Below, in pieces: positions 30,036-39,236 of a stretch of 64,000 nt of DNA. Position 1 is the first letter of the stretch. Each line of letters begins with the position of its first letter. The notes under the pieces are model-generated. The model ran no database searches. It worked only from the letters and a program-made list of their open reading frames with translations, and was not told the origin of the DNA. This DNA is from Bacteroidota bacterium (lineage in GTDB: Bacteria; Bacteroidota; Bacteroidia; Chitinophagales; BACL12). A program made the position numbers and the translations under genes. The stretch lies in assembly GCA_016706255.1 (NCBI GenBank), contig JADJJZ010000006.1, positions 496,001-560,000 on the forward strand. The letters run 5' to 3'.

Positions 30036-31757
30036 ATGAAAATTAAAACTAAATTAAATTTAGGAGTCGGTGCCTTGTTTATGCTCATTTTATTATTGGG
30101 TATAGTTGGCGCTTTTAATATCAACGCTTTAAAAAATGATACTGAAAAAATATTAACTGCTAATTATAACAGTTTGCAATATTGTCGAAACATGCTTGAT
30201 TTGCTGGATGAACAAACTGATGCAGGTTTTATGCTTTTTGAGTTTAATTTAAATAACCAGGAAGCGAATATTACTGAAACTGGTGAAGCAGAAGTAACCA
30301 AAAAATTGCGGACTGAATTTGAAAAACTGAAATCGAATCATACAGACAGTATTTCTGTATTGTTAATCCGGCAAAGTTTGTTTGAGATTATGGATATGAA
30401 TATGCATGCCATTCAGTATAAAAGTGAAGTGGCAGCTAATACTGCCGGCAATGCGGTGCTGTGGATTGCAATTAGTGGCACATTGTGTTTTATTATTAGT
30501 TTTATTTTGCTGATTAACCTGCCTTCAAATATTGCTAATCCAATTCGGGAACTTACTGATAGTATAAAACAAATTGCCTCGGAAAATTATAAAGAACGTG
30601 TTCATTTTGAAAGTCATAACGAATTTGGGCAGTTGGCCAAATCGTTTAATACTATGGCTATGAAGCTGGAAGAATACAACAATAGTAATCTGGCTAAATT
30701 AATGATGGAAAAAACGCGTATTGAAACACTCATTAACAATATGCATGACCCTGTTATTGGTTTGGATGAAAATTTGGTGATTCTGTTTGCAAATGAAGAA
30801 GCCATAAAAATTTCAGGATTAAGTTCAAACGATTTACTCGGTAAACGAAGAGTTGACCTGGCCGTTAAAAACGACCTTATAAGAACCCTGATTCAGGATT
30901 TAATGCAGGAAGACACACTTCGAAAAATCGAAACAAGCACCTATAAAAATTTATGCTCAAAACAAAGAAAGTTATTTTGAAAAAGAAAACCTTGCATATT
31001 AACATAACGCCAACAGGTGAGCAAGTTCCGCGGTTGGTTGGGCATGTAATATTTTAAGAAACGTGACCAATTATAAGGAAATGGATTATGCGAAAACCAA
31101 TTTTATTGCCACTGTTTCACATGAATTTAAAACACCGATTTCATCAATAAAAATGAGTTTACAATTATTGGAAAACGAAAAAACCGGTAAACTCAATGAT
31201 GACCAGATTAATTTGCTCGACAGTATCAGAGATGATGCCGACAGATTATTAAAATTACAGGTGAACTACTAAATATGTCGCAGGTTGAAAGTGGAAATAT
31301 ACAATTAGCAATAATTCCGGCCGGCCCGAAAGAAATTTTGATGTATGCAATTAATGCAACTAAAATACAGGCAGATCAAAAACATATTACCATTAAAATT
31401 GATTGTGATGAAGTGATAGATAAAGTGCAGGCAGATCAGGATAAAACTGCCTGGGTATTAACCAATTTAATTTCCAATGCCATACGTTATTCGTATGAGC
31501 AATCAAGCATTTTTTATTTATTAAACAAACACAATCGCATATTATTTTTACGGTAAAAGATACAGGCCAGGAATTGCCCTCAATATTTAAATAAAATATT
31601 TGATCGCTACTTCCGTGTTCCGGAACAAAAAAAGGGCACCGGCCTAGGTTTAGCAATCAGCAAAGAATTTATAGAAGCCCAAGGGGGTGGGATTTCGGTT
31701 GAAAGTGATTTTGGTTCTGGGAGCACTTTTACAGTGGTATTGAATAAAGCAAATTAA
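30036..31757 (+). CDS. HAMP-PAS sensor histidine kinase of the Kdp operon (several frameshifts)
   Basis: Partner kinase of the split KdpD. In order: N-terminal helix, periplasmic helical sensor, second helix near residue 150, HAMP (NLPSNIANPIRELTDSIKQI), PAS-like region, HisKA with ATVSHEFKTPISSIKM (His near base 31120), HATPase pieces NLISNAIRYSYEQS and GTGLGLAISKEFIEAQGGG, and end TFTVVLNKAN at 31757. Frame breaks occur near 30960-31010, near 31265, near 31515-31555 and near 31585, mostly at short homopolymers. Reconstructed length is about 570 residues. Confidence 0.82.
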
Positions 31758-31961
31758 TGTGCTGATGTGCTAATGTGCGGATGTACTAATTGCACTGCGG
31801 TTCGGTATGATTCTCATTCAGAGCTCCGTTGGTAACAAATTATGTGCTTATGTGCTATGTTGGTGCTGATTAGCTGCAGATAGTTGCTTTTCAGTGAAGC
31901 CCTTAGGAAGTTAAAGACAGTTGGTGATGGTGGTTATAAATGCTAACATTTTTCGAGTCGA

Positions 31962-32993
31962 TTAAAAATCAATAATGTTAAAATAGTTCATCAGATGTTG
32001 CCTAATCATGCCTGATATTGTAGAATAAGCCCAATGCTTATTTCCTGTTTGGTTAACTGTTTTTTGTATTATTCTCACTAATAAATCACATATCAAAGTT
32101 GCCCATATTTGTATTTCTATTGCATTGGGATTATCGCCTAAAAAATATTTTAATGGATAACGTTGTTTTATGCGCTTGAATAATGTTTCAATTTGCCATC
32201 TGCGCTTATACAAGTCTGCAATGACTTCCGGATCGCTAGTAATCATTACAAACAAATTGAAACATGCGTTGCTTTTCCTCATCCCAAAATTCAACTACTC
32301 GGGCTTTAATTAAGGATTTTTTCGATTACTTGGCCGACCTAATTCCACATAATTATCAGAGCGGACACCTGAGTCATAGGCTGCTTCCGACACAGGGCGG
32401 CACCAGCACTTTTACAGAAGCATCCTTTTAAGTCGGCTTACCCATCTAATACCGTGATTACCCCATTCAGCGAACTGCTTGTAATTGGTGTAGGCTTTAT
32501 CAAACAACACAGTAGAGTTATCAGGCACTTTAAGTTGGTGTAAGAAAGTTAAATCATGTTCTTTGGCTTCACTAAAAAACAAATGCAGGTAAATCATGTT
32601 TGGCATTTATCATCACAGTGCGCTTTAACACCACCTCTTTTTCCATTTTTGTTTAGCGGACGGCACCGCGCATCACTGAATTAAAGAGACTAAATGTTGT
32701 TGAATCGATGAAAATAAGTCATCATCGATATTTAATGGACGGCGGCTGTCCGGTAAACCGAAATAGGTATCATAAAGCATGTGATACACACTTTCGAAGA
32801 ATTTGGCAGGACGGCGTTGATTTGCTTCTGATAACGCAATTTTTGTGTATCAGCAACCCTAAATGATTGGAGTTTATTTAGGCCGTAACCCCATTCCTGT
32901 AGTGATTTCACGCAAATTGGTGGCATTGAAAAAGCCATAACATCGTGATCAAATGGTCATATGCCATAAATTTCTTGCAATATCGATTTGCAT
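31962..32993 (-). pseudogene. IS4-family transposase remnant
   Basis: Minus-strand reading pieces carry all three catalytic regions of an IS4-type DDE transposase: IDSTTFSLFNSVM (first Asp), VLFDKAYTNYKQFAEWG (second Asp) and ADLYKRRWQIETLFKRIKQRYP (Glu, with a perfect Y-2-R-3-E-6-K signature). Many stops and frameshifts, including in the 32300-32420 and 32600-32700 stretches, show it is dead. The C-terminal end stops at 31962. No matching left terminal repeat was found. Confidence 0.85.
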
Positions 32994-33050
32994 TATGCTA
33001 GACAAACGCTCGATTTGTGCCCGGGTATTAGAAGTAGTTGATTGAATACC

Positions 33051-33176
33051 GGCTGTCCGGTAAAAAAAGTACCTTTGCGCATAAGTTTAGTTTTTGGTCG
33101 CAAATCAAAACTAACACTTATTGGGAGTTCTTCGGAGCTCCCTTTTTATTTATTATTATTTTTTACCGGACAACAG
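33051..33176. mobile_element. IS-end or MITE-like element with inverted ends
   Basis: A perfect 14-bp inverted pair, TGTCCGGTAAAAAA near 33052-33065 and TTTTTTACCGGACA at 33160-33173, brackets about 95 bp lying just 5' of the transposase remnant. The outer end continues as ACAGTG. These are probably the IS terminal repeat plus a second, internal or solo, copy. Confidence 0.55.
33123..33147 (+). terminator. Intrinsic terminator inside the IS end
   Basis: Stem GGGAGTTC/GAGCTCCC with a TTCG tetraloop and a following T run. It would insulate the element from outside transcription on the plus strand, a common design at IS ends. Confidence 0.75.
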
Positions 33177-33179
33177 TGA

Positions 33180-33630
33180 TGTACCAATGTGCAAATGGAA
33201 CAGCCGGATTTAGAGTAAGATTTTCATACGAAGCTCCGTTGGGAGCTATAAAAAATTAATTGCTGCTGTGCAAATTGAGCAGCCGGAGAATGCCCAATGT
33301 GCGGATACCAATGGAACAGCCGATTTTGAGTAATCATTTCATACGAAGCTCCGTAGGGGCTGACCCATGTGTCTGCCCAATGTGCTTCAAACCTGATAAT
33401 TTGCTAATGTGGCAACCTCGTTGACTGCTGTTCGAACAGCCGATTTTGAGCACGATTGTCCTCTAACCTCCGAACCCCATCAGCTAATTTGCTAATCGGC
33501 TAATTTGCTAATTAACTAATGTGTCTCCACGTCAACTAATTGGCAAGCAGCCAATTATAAGCATGATTGTCCTCTAACCTCTGAACCCCATCAGCTAATT
33601 TGCTAATCAACTAATTTGCTAATTAAAAGT
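33180..33630 (+). repeat. Intergenic repeat cluster including 148-bp right copy
   Basis: No gene. It holds the right copy (33314-33461) of the 148-bp repeat also found at 21521-21668, short fragments of the same family (GAAGCTCCGTTGGGAGC near 33231), and a simple repeat built on GCTAATTTGCTAATCG near 33483-33520 and 33592-33625. The left and right copies bracket the Kdp operon and the IS remnant. Confidence 0.8.
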
Positions 33631-33631
33631 A

Positions 33632-33904
33632 TTAATCTTTCTTCTTGATCTCAATCTCAGTAGTCCCGTCTTTAATCTCGATGCTGGTTTTGTTGTCACC
33701 ATTTTTGTTTCCACTTTCGCACCTTTTTCGCCAATAATGATTTCGGTAGATTTTTTGAGGGTCTTTTGTTTCTACTTCAACTGTTTTAGTTTCTGTAGTT
33801 GTTGTGGTTTCAGGCAGGGTTTCGGTTTCATCTACTTTCTTTTCAGAGCAAGACGCTAACACACCGGTAATTATTACTATAATGAATATTTTGATTTTTC
33901 TCAT
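33632..33904 (-). CDS. Small lipoprotein, Thr/Glu/Lys-rich (two compensating indels)
   Basis: 90 residues with signal peptide and lipobox (GVLASC, Cys near residue 19), then a low-complexity stretch (ETLPETTTTTETKTVEVE) and a repeat-like tail. The stretch between residues 53 and 70 makes sense only in another frame (KSTEIIIGEKGAKVETKNGD), implying an extra A near 33758 and a missing A near 33705 that cancel. The restored protein has strand motifs of the form TEI.I...GA.V.TK, typical of small Bacteroidota surface lipoproteins of unknown role. Confidence 0.6.
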   Translation of the reverse strand: MRKIKIFIIVIITGVLASCSEKKVDETETLPETTTTTETKTVEVETKDPQKIYRNHYWRKRCESGNKNGDNKTSIEIKDGTTEIEIKKKD

Positions 33905-34172
33905 TTACCAAAGTTACTCTATTTAAGGCAGCATTTGCGTTTTGCGGTGCATTGTTTGATTATTTATTAGAAAGTAACCATTGAGGGATGTCTTATAAGT
34001 GGTTTTGTTGCAAAAATTTATTATACTTCACAAAACTTGGCGAAAAATGAGATTCGAATTTTATTTGTTAAGCAACGGTAGTCTTATTTCTAGCCACATA
34101 CAAAAGCATCTTCTTTTATATGCATTTTTGCATTGTATTTGTAGGTTTGAAATCTAAGATTAATCCGATTAT

Positions 34173-34478
34173 TTAATGCATATGATGATGCTTTAGTTGG
34201 CAATATACTTCAATAACATAATATGGAACAACATATAATAAATGGTCTTCATAATGATGTGGCATTAATTCATCACTTCCAATACCAACATCCTTTGTTA
34301 AATCAATCCCTAATTCTTTATCAAGTCCTTTAAATTCATTTATGATGCTTTTTTAGTTGACCTAAATAATTTTGACAATCATTACAATTACATATAAAAG
34401 CCGGCTTATCCATATAATAATCTACTGTGGATTGACATCAACATTTAAAATTATATTTCCGATTGCGATTTGTGTCAT
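34173..34478 (-). CDS. Cassette gene: hypothetical Cys-containing protein (frameshifted)
   Basis: Reconstructed length about 100 residues: starts MTQIAIGNIILNVDVNP, then a CxCxxC-like segment (DKPAFICNCNDCQNYLGQLKK), an acidic middle (GLDKELGIDLTKDVGIGSDE) and an end in VIEVYCQLKHHHMH. Breaks occur near 34428 and in the A run near 34350. Possibly metal-binding, given the Cys and His clusters; I do not recognise the family. It is the last recognisable cassette gene. 33905-34172 upstream of it in the window holds no gene I can support. Confidence 0.5.
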
Positions 34479-34485
34479 GGTTATT

Positions 34486-34620
34486 GGTTATGACGGTTTC
34501 GGGCTTTGCTATGGTCGACTTTTGAAACCAAAAACTGTCTCCCAGCACCATCATTAATTAATTAATCAAATTTTTTTTTTATACTGCCTGCTAACAAAGG
34601 CAAACCAATATTAGCAGGCA
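34486..34620 (-). repeat. attC-like site S0
   Basis: Lies between the stop of the 34627-35283 gene and the start of the 34173-34478 gene. Arms GGTTTGCCTTTGTTAGCAGG and the reverse complement of CCATAGCAAAGCCCGAAACC pair imperfectly. A separate perfect 10-bp inverted repeat (TGCCTGCTAA/TTAGCAGGCA, 34585-34622) sits at the R'' end. Weaker than the central sites. Confidence 0.45.
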
Positions 34621-34626
34621 TTATTT

Positions 34627-35283
34627 CTATCCTTTTATAAATTTGTCGATTTTTCTTTTGTAAACATACCGATTGTTGTAAAACCTTTGCATTTTCTTCA
34701 ATATCTCCGTTTTCTTGTCAAAGTGTGCATGCGCATTTGGTCATTTACAAAAATATTTATTTCGTCTATGCTGTCTGAAACATAAAAGTCAAATATGTTT
34801 CTGTTACCACCAAAAGGATAAAGCGATAGATGCTTACTAGTCAATTCGTTTTTTGGGATTTTTTACAAATCCAATTAAAAAGTCCGCATGGTAAATATTT
34901 TATTACTGATTGTGTCCTGAAACCGTATACTGAACCATTCTTGCTGTTCACCCCTCCAGTCAAACCATTTGATATAAAGTGTGTCACTGTGACCTGTTGA
35001 AGAAATTGTCTCAACACGGTTGTGATTATTAGTTGTGTCGAAAGTCAAAAAATATTTTTGATTTGTTTCAGTAAATACACCTTCTCCATACCAATATTGC
35101 ATATCATCAGTACCACTATATTGTATGAAAGTCCCAAAGTTGTCAGATTTGTTTTTTTAAATAAAAATATAATTGTTTGAAAACATTGATGCGTTCTCCT
35201 GTAGGTAAATAGTTGTGTCTTGCGCGAATAATTGCCCAATGACAGCCATGAATAATATTGTAAATATGATATTAAGTCGTTTC
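34627..35283 (-). CDS. Cassette gene: exported hypothetical protein (frameshifted)
   Basis: Reconstructed length about 215 residues: signal peptide MKRLNIIFTILFMAVIGQLF then AQDTTIYLQENASMF, a central stretch WYGEGVFTETNQKYFLTFDT and TISSTGHSDTLYIKWFDWRG, then SLYPFGGNRNIFDFYVSDSI and a basic tail RYVYKRKIDKFIKG. Breaks lie near 35155, near 34870 and near 34715. Secreted, beta-rich, family not recognised. The stop is followed at once by site S0. Confidence 0.55.
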
Positions 35284-35299
35284 ATTTATTAATGACTGC

Positions 35300-35395
35300 T
35301 GACGGTTTAACACTTTGCGTTTTGAAAGCACTTCACTATCTTCCTCACAAACTTAATAAAAATTTCTACACTTGCTGTGCGGTTAGAATTTTTAT
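35300..35395 (-). repeat. attC-like site S1 (weak)
   Basis: The R' end reads GTTAAAC (35305-35311, minus strand), a perfect GTTRRRY box about 20 bp upstream of the next gene start, and a CTAACCGCACAGC stretch marks a possible R'' near 35385. Arm pairing is poor. I list it from position between two cassette genes rather than from structure. Confidence 0.3.
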
Positions 35396-36500
35396 CACTT
35401 CCATATTTTTTAATGAGTTTTAATAATGGAAATACTTTTCTCTCAATTGGTTTATCCAACGTTTTTCTTTATTGTCAGACTGCGCATTTGCGATATCATT
35501 TTGATCGTCTGCATGATTATTCAATTCTAAATCAAAACTTTCGTTTTCGTCTGGTGGTTGTTTCAAGTCTGCACCACCTTTGTGTGCAAATTGAATATAG
35601 TTTTTTGGTGGTGTAGGTAATTTACTTTCACATTCTTTGAACAGAGATTTACCAGTAGAGGTAGAATGTCAGTACTACTGTTAACGAAATCCAAAGTTGA
35701 TTTGTTTGCTCATAAGTCATGGACTTGTCACAAACACAACATTTTACAGTGTCGCTAAAATACCTAACTGGATTGTCTTTTAATGAGGGAAATTCCATTC
35801 TGTTTTCCAATTACCAACCAAAGCTCTAGTGCTTACTCTGCTGTGTTTAAGATTTTTACACCTTGTAATTTCATAAGGAAACCAATTTTAATTCATATGA
35901 AGTATATGGATCGAAATATTCAAGTAATTCCATTTCACCAATTTCCGGTGGAATACGTTTTAACTTACTGCCATAAAGCCAAACCTTTTTAACTTTTTTT
36001 AGTTTTGATATTGTCTCCGGTAATATGTTTATTTGGGCAAACAATTTTTCTCCAGGCTCTTCTACGGGGAAAATTCGTCACTGTTTTCTGCCGCAACCTT
36101 TTCAACATAATCGCAAAGTTTTTTCCAGGCAACAGAATTTCTGTCTTGAATATCATGCTCTATTTTGGACATATTTTTAACCATTGTTTGTTTTTGCTTG
36201 GCAATGCGTCTATCCTTGTTACTAAAGTTTTGGCGCTTGGCGAAGAATCGTATTTCAAAGCTATAATTCGTTTGCTTTTTTTTATTGTTACCTGTCAATT
36301 ATTTTTATGTCCATTGATTCACAATAACTTCGAATATATTCTTCTGTCCATCTATTTCCGTATTTTTGTCCAAGGCTTTGTGACACTTTTATATTATTGT
36401 CTTCAATTTCTTTTGTCATATTACAACCCACACATTCTATTTTAAAACCATATTTTGTCTCAGGATGGTCAAGATTACAAAATGGACAACCGTCGCCCAC
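35307..36500 (-). pseudogene. Cassette gene: leucine-rich-repeat-type protein with Cys-rich ends, broken
   Basis: Conserved pieces in order: an N-terminal zinc-ribbon-like part (CPFCNLDHPETKYG, IECVGCNMTKEIED, GQKYGNRWTEEYIRSYCES), a basic helix (FFAKRQNFSNKDRRIAKQKQ), KKLCDYVEKVAAENSDEFSP, then LPETISKLKKVKKVWLYGS and KLKRIPPEIGEMELLEYFDP, an LRR-like pattern. After that come a second Cys motif (VKCCVCDKSMTYEQTNQLW) and PTPPKNYIQFAHKGGA. At least five frame breaks. Reconstructed length is 370-390 residues. The extreme 3' end may belong to site S1. Confidence 0.55.
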
Positions 36501-36510
36501 ATAAAATATA

Positions 36511-36633
36511 TCAATGCAATATTTTCGAGCGAATCCTTATTGTTTTATGCACTGTACTATCCGTCTGCCCATAACTACTTTGGCTAAGTGACAGCAATGT
36601 TGCGGTCAAGAATATTGTTGTCCACTTTGTCAT
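36511..36633 (-). pseudogene. Truncated exported protein
   Basis: 40-residue frame with a clear signal peptide (MTKWTTIFLTATLLSLSQSS, then YGQTDSTVH) that stops soon after cleavage, 11 bases before the LRR-type gene. It is the 5' remnant of a cassette gene, or a gene cut short by an indel. It begins about 20 bases downstream of site S2. Confidence 0.4.
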
Positions 36634-36651
36634 TGTCGTTTTTGAATTGGT

Positions 36652-36786
36652 GCTAACGGTTTCAGGCTTAGCGTTCGTGTGCTTTTAAAAGCGAAAATTT
36701 TCTGAATTACCAAAGTTAATTAATTGCACAAATGTTTCTATGTGCACTGTTTACCCAATAACGCAAACCCCATATTAGGCGCAGTT
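36652..36786 (-). repeat. attC-like site S2
   Basis: Starts directly after the stop of the zinc-ribbon gene (minus strand TAA, then CTGCGCCTAATATGG) and ends ACCGTTAGCACC. The inner arms AACGCAAACCCC and CAGGCTTAGCGTT pair imperfectly. 135 bp. Confidence 0.55.
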
Positions 36787-37099
36787 AATTCCTTTTGTCT
36801 CCGCATGCAGCACAGAATGTCGCTTGTTTTGTCCTATATGGTTTGCCACAGCTTTCGCATGGTGGTCCATACTTTTCTATTCTGTGGTGCATTATTGCAT
36901 TTGGCTCAGTTTCCTGAAAACCTGTTACTTCAAAATAGTATTTCAAAAGTTCTTTAAATCGTTCTGGTTTATTGCTTAGACTGACCCCACTATTATTCAT
37001 TCCTTTTCTATAAAGTAGATAGGCCTTTTGAAATTCATCTTCGTCAAGCATAGGAATTTCCATTTTACAACGCCAACACCAAAGTTTTTCATTCTTCAA
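36785..37099 (-). CDS. Cassette gene: hypothetical double zinc-ribbon protein
   Basis: 104 residues, intact. Two CxxC pairs: an N-terminal WCWRC (residues 8-11) and C-terminal CESCGKPYRTKQATFCAACG, with a helical middle part (FKELLKYYFEVTGFQ). Probably zinc-binding; family not recognised. Its TAA stop overlaps the start of site S2, as expected of an integron cassette gene. Confidence 0.65.
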   Translation of the reverse strand: MKNEKLWCWRCKMEIPMLDEDEFQKAYLLYRKGMNNSGVSLSNKPERFKELLKYYFEVTGFQETEPNAIMHHRIEKYGPPCESCGKPYRTKQATFCAACGDKRN

Positions 37100-37104
37100 T
37101 TTCC

Positions 37105-37165
37105 ATTTTAGGTGCAGTAATTCTCATATTTCAAGTATTATATCCAACACACCCTGTAAGGCGAA
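37105..37165 (-). repeat. attC-like site S3 (short, weak)
   Basis: Directly after the TAA at 37167-37169 the minus strand reads CTTCGCCTTACAGGGTGTG, which matches the start of the stronger sites (CTACGCCTAACAGCACC) with two changes in the box. The other arm, CTGCACCTAAAATGG, is partly complementary. About 60 bp, shorter than its neighbours. Confidence 0.35.
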
Positions 37166-37166
37166 G

Positions 37167-37601
37167 TTAATGTCTTTCCCAGTTTTTTATGTTGGCTACT
37201 AAAATTTCAAATTCGATAATTTTCGTATGGTCTACTGAATAGTCTTTTTGGAAAATTATTTTGCCATTAGCGAACAATATTGGATTTACAAAACCTTTTC
37301 TGCAATAGATATTTTGCATGTTTCCTGTTTATTAAATGAACTAAAGTCAGTGCAGTCTTTGTTCAGCGCCTTCGCTAAGGTATTTGTCGAAGTCAACCTT
37401 TTTCCAAAGGTCATTTTCGGAGATAAAGAATTCTAATTTCTCTGCTTCTTGCTTTTTGACAAGCTCAAAGTCTTTAATTTCTTCGCTTGTTGACGAGCCT
37501 TTCGCAAGGTAGTTGGTGATTGTTTGGATAGTTGCTCCAAACCTAACTTCGCCCTTTCCTGAAAAGAGATTTTGTAAATCATTTTTGATGCTTTTATGCA
37601 A
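37167..37601 (-). CDS. Cassette gene(s): hypothetical protein, probably frameshifted
   Basis: From a TTG start, 84 residues run to 37347: KNDLQNLFSGKGEVRFG, ITNYLAKGSSTSEEIKDF and WKKVDFDKYLSEGAEQ. In another frame a 50-residue stretch from about 37319 to 37167 reads MQNIYCRKGFVNPILFANGK ... EILVANIKNWERH, with no stop until just before site S3. They are either two small genes or one gene split by an indel near 37330. Families not recognised. Confidence 0.45.
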
Positions 37602-37663
37602 GACTCAAAGTAAGCACATTTTTTAATAAGTGCAAATGCCGATAGGTGGCGGTGAAATAACCG

Positions 37664-37776
37664 GTAACGTATTGCAGCTACAAGTTGTGCCGCCATCCGT
37701 GAAGTTAAATGGTATAAGTCCACCAAAACTTACAATACCGAAATGCGCGGCATAACTTGTCGGTGCTGTTAGGCGT
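37664..37776 (-). repeat. attC-like site S4
   Basis: 113 bp. The R'' box on the minus strand is GCCTAAC, a perfect RYYYAAC, 6 bases after the TAA of the preceding gene. The arms GCGGCATAACTTGTCGGTGC and GCAGCTACAAGTTGTGCCGC pair at 16 of 20 positions. It ends CGTTACCGG before the next cassette gene. Confidence 0.75.
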
Positions 37777-37779
37777 AGT

Positions 37780-38358
37780 TTATTTAAATACGGGTTCAAT
37801 GTCGTCGATCGTCCAATGTTGTCCGAGCTTACTTAATTGATATTTGTAATGATAGTCCGAAGGGAAATTAACTAATATTTCAGCAGAATTGGCGTCCTTT
37901 TTAAGAACGTCAAAATTAATTTTGTCCAACTCAGAAAGTCCGGGGTCTTCTTGACTGAATAAGATAAAATCGTATTCGAATCCTTCAGGCGGTCCGTCAT
38001 TTGCTGGATGATCTTTAAACTGCTTGTCACACTTTTTAAAGTAGTCACGCCATTTGTCCGAATATTTATTTGAAAGCATGCCTGTCTCGGTTAGCGTCTT
38101 AAGATATTTTCTGTTGCAGGAAAGTTTAGCGTAAAATTTAGTTGAGTCCCATTCAGCGCCTGAATTACCGAAACTAAGTCACTGGCTAAATTAGTCCCAT
38201 TGTCCTTGTACCATTTGAGGAAATTTAAAATTGTAGTCTCAGGGCTTGATTCGGCCTCAGATGTCACAAGTCGTCGACGCAGAATTTGTATTGTCTGCAG
38301 TCCTTGAACAAGAAAAAAATGTCCAGATTAATAATATGAAAATTGATGTCCTCTTAAT
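37780..38358 (-). CDS. Cassette gene: DUF3828-like lipoprotein (frameshifted)
   Basis: Reconstructed length about 190 residues: lipoprotein signal (KRTSIFILLIWTFFSCSR, lipobox Cys near 17), SSPETTILNFLKWYKDN as in DUF3828 proteins, then WDSTKFYAKLSCNRKYLKTL and the intact C-terminal half from MLSNKYSDKWRDYFKKC to DDIEPVFK. The first codon appears as ATT at 38356-38358, just inside site S5, so the start is uncertain. Breaks lie near 38250 and near 38150. Its TAA is followed by site S4. Confidence 0.6.
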
Positions 38359-38361
38359 TAC

Positions 38362-38492
38362 GCCTAACGTTATGCAGATTTGCGACGGCGGGTCAGGCAA
38401 CCGAAAATCTTTAATAAAATACGAAGTTTTAGGTTATCGAAAATTAATCTGAGGATGGCGTCGCCCCGCTGGCGCAAATGTGCTTGTTAGCG
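38362..38492 (-). repeat. attC-like site S5
   Basis: 131 bp. The minus-strand R' box is GTTAGGC, a perfect GTTRRRY. The R'' side, CGCTAAC, contains the TAA stop of the upstream gene. The arms GCACATTTGCGCCAGCGGG and CCCGCCGTCGCAAATCTGC pair at about 15 of 19 positions. Confidence 0.75.
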
Positions 38493-38784
38493 GTTGTTTT
38501 TCTTGATTAAAATTCTTGCAAAATGCACCGCCATTATTATTAAGATTTGTATAGGTAAAGCAATAAAAAACACAGGCCCAGCAAATATAAAGGGAGAATT
38601 TTCATTATCAAAAATAAAGAGAGCCAAAGGATAACCAATATTCCAAACAAAATGATTTGGATCAGAGCCTGTATACCTAAATTGCGGCACATTAAATTCA
38701 GGATAAAAGTCTATAATCGCAAAAAATAATTGCAAAAATGATTAACCATTTTAACCAGGGCTTCCTTTTGCTTTTCACTATCAT
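38487..38784 (-). CDS. Cassette gene: small membrane protein (one frameshift)
   Basis: Reconstructed length about 98 residues: MIVKSKRKPWLKWLIIFAII then IDFYPEFNVPQFRYTGSDPN (first helix and loop) and FVWNIGYPLALFIFDNENSP and FIFAGPVFFIALPIQILIIM (second helix), ending ARILIKKNNR. The break is near 38727 in a T run. Two-helix topology, function unknown. Its stop codon lies inside the R'' box of site S5. Confidence 0.55.
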
Positions 38785-38925
38785 ATTTTTAATTCTGCTT
38801 CTCTATACAAAATTGGATTTAATTTATGTTTATTTGGTTAATAAAATAAATCTCCAATCGTCTCATTCGATTTGCCGTATTAGTTGAAGGATTCATTTCA
38901 TAGTACCCATATTGTTCTGAATTAC

Positions 38926-39059
38926 CGCTAACGTTTTGCAGCTACAAGAAGTTGGCGATTTCGGAGACGAAAACTGTCTGCCAGCACTGAACTTGATACG
39001 AAGCACAAAGCTTCATTTAACCACTGAACCGCCAATTTCTTGTAGGTGCTGTTACAGGC
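38926..39059 (-). repeat. attC-like site S6
   Basis: 134 bp. The best-paired site: arms GCACCTACAAGAAATTGGCG and CGCCAACTTCTTGTAGCTGC match at 18 of 20. The ends are CTGTAAC and GTTAGCG on the minus strand. Its loop contains a 60-bp segment (GCACAAAGCTTCATTTAACC and flanks) that recurs in sites S9 and S10. It is the site downstream of the methylase-Septu operon; 39060-39236 between the operon and the site holds no supported gene. Confidence 0.78.
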
Positions 39060-39236
39060 TGGCGTTTTTTCTGTCGTGGTTTTTCTGTCCATTGTTATTG
39101 TCGTTTTTTGTGCGTTGGTTAGAAAGCTCTTTTGCAATTTTAGGTTTGCGAGTCGCTTGTGCGAATTGCAAATGTGCTTTTGGAGCGAAGGACCTTCCAA
39201 AATATAATGGTTAGTTAATTTCTTTTGCAATATCAT

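Noticed and set aside
31740..31961. Left inverted repeat of the IS4 element
   Set aside because: No match to the TGTCCGGTAAAAAA end was found; the left end seems lost or lies beyond recognition.
34585..34622. Perfect 10-bp inverted repeat as an intrinsic terminator
   Set aside because: The T run lies on the wrong side for either transcript (A run after the hairpin on the minus strand), and the position fits the end of an attC-like site better.
38928..39236. Minus-strand frame of 102 codons
   Set aside because: It reads straight through attC-like site S6 and spacer DNA; the same translated site residues (LNEALCFVSSSVLADS) arise from the palindrome, not from a protein.
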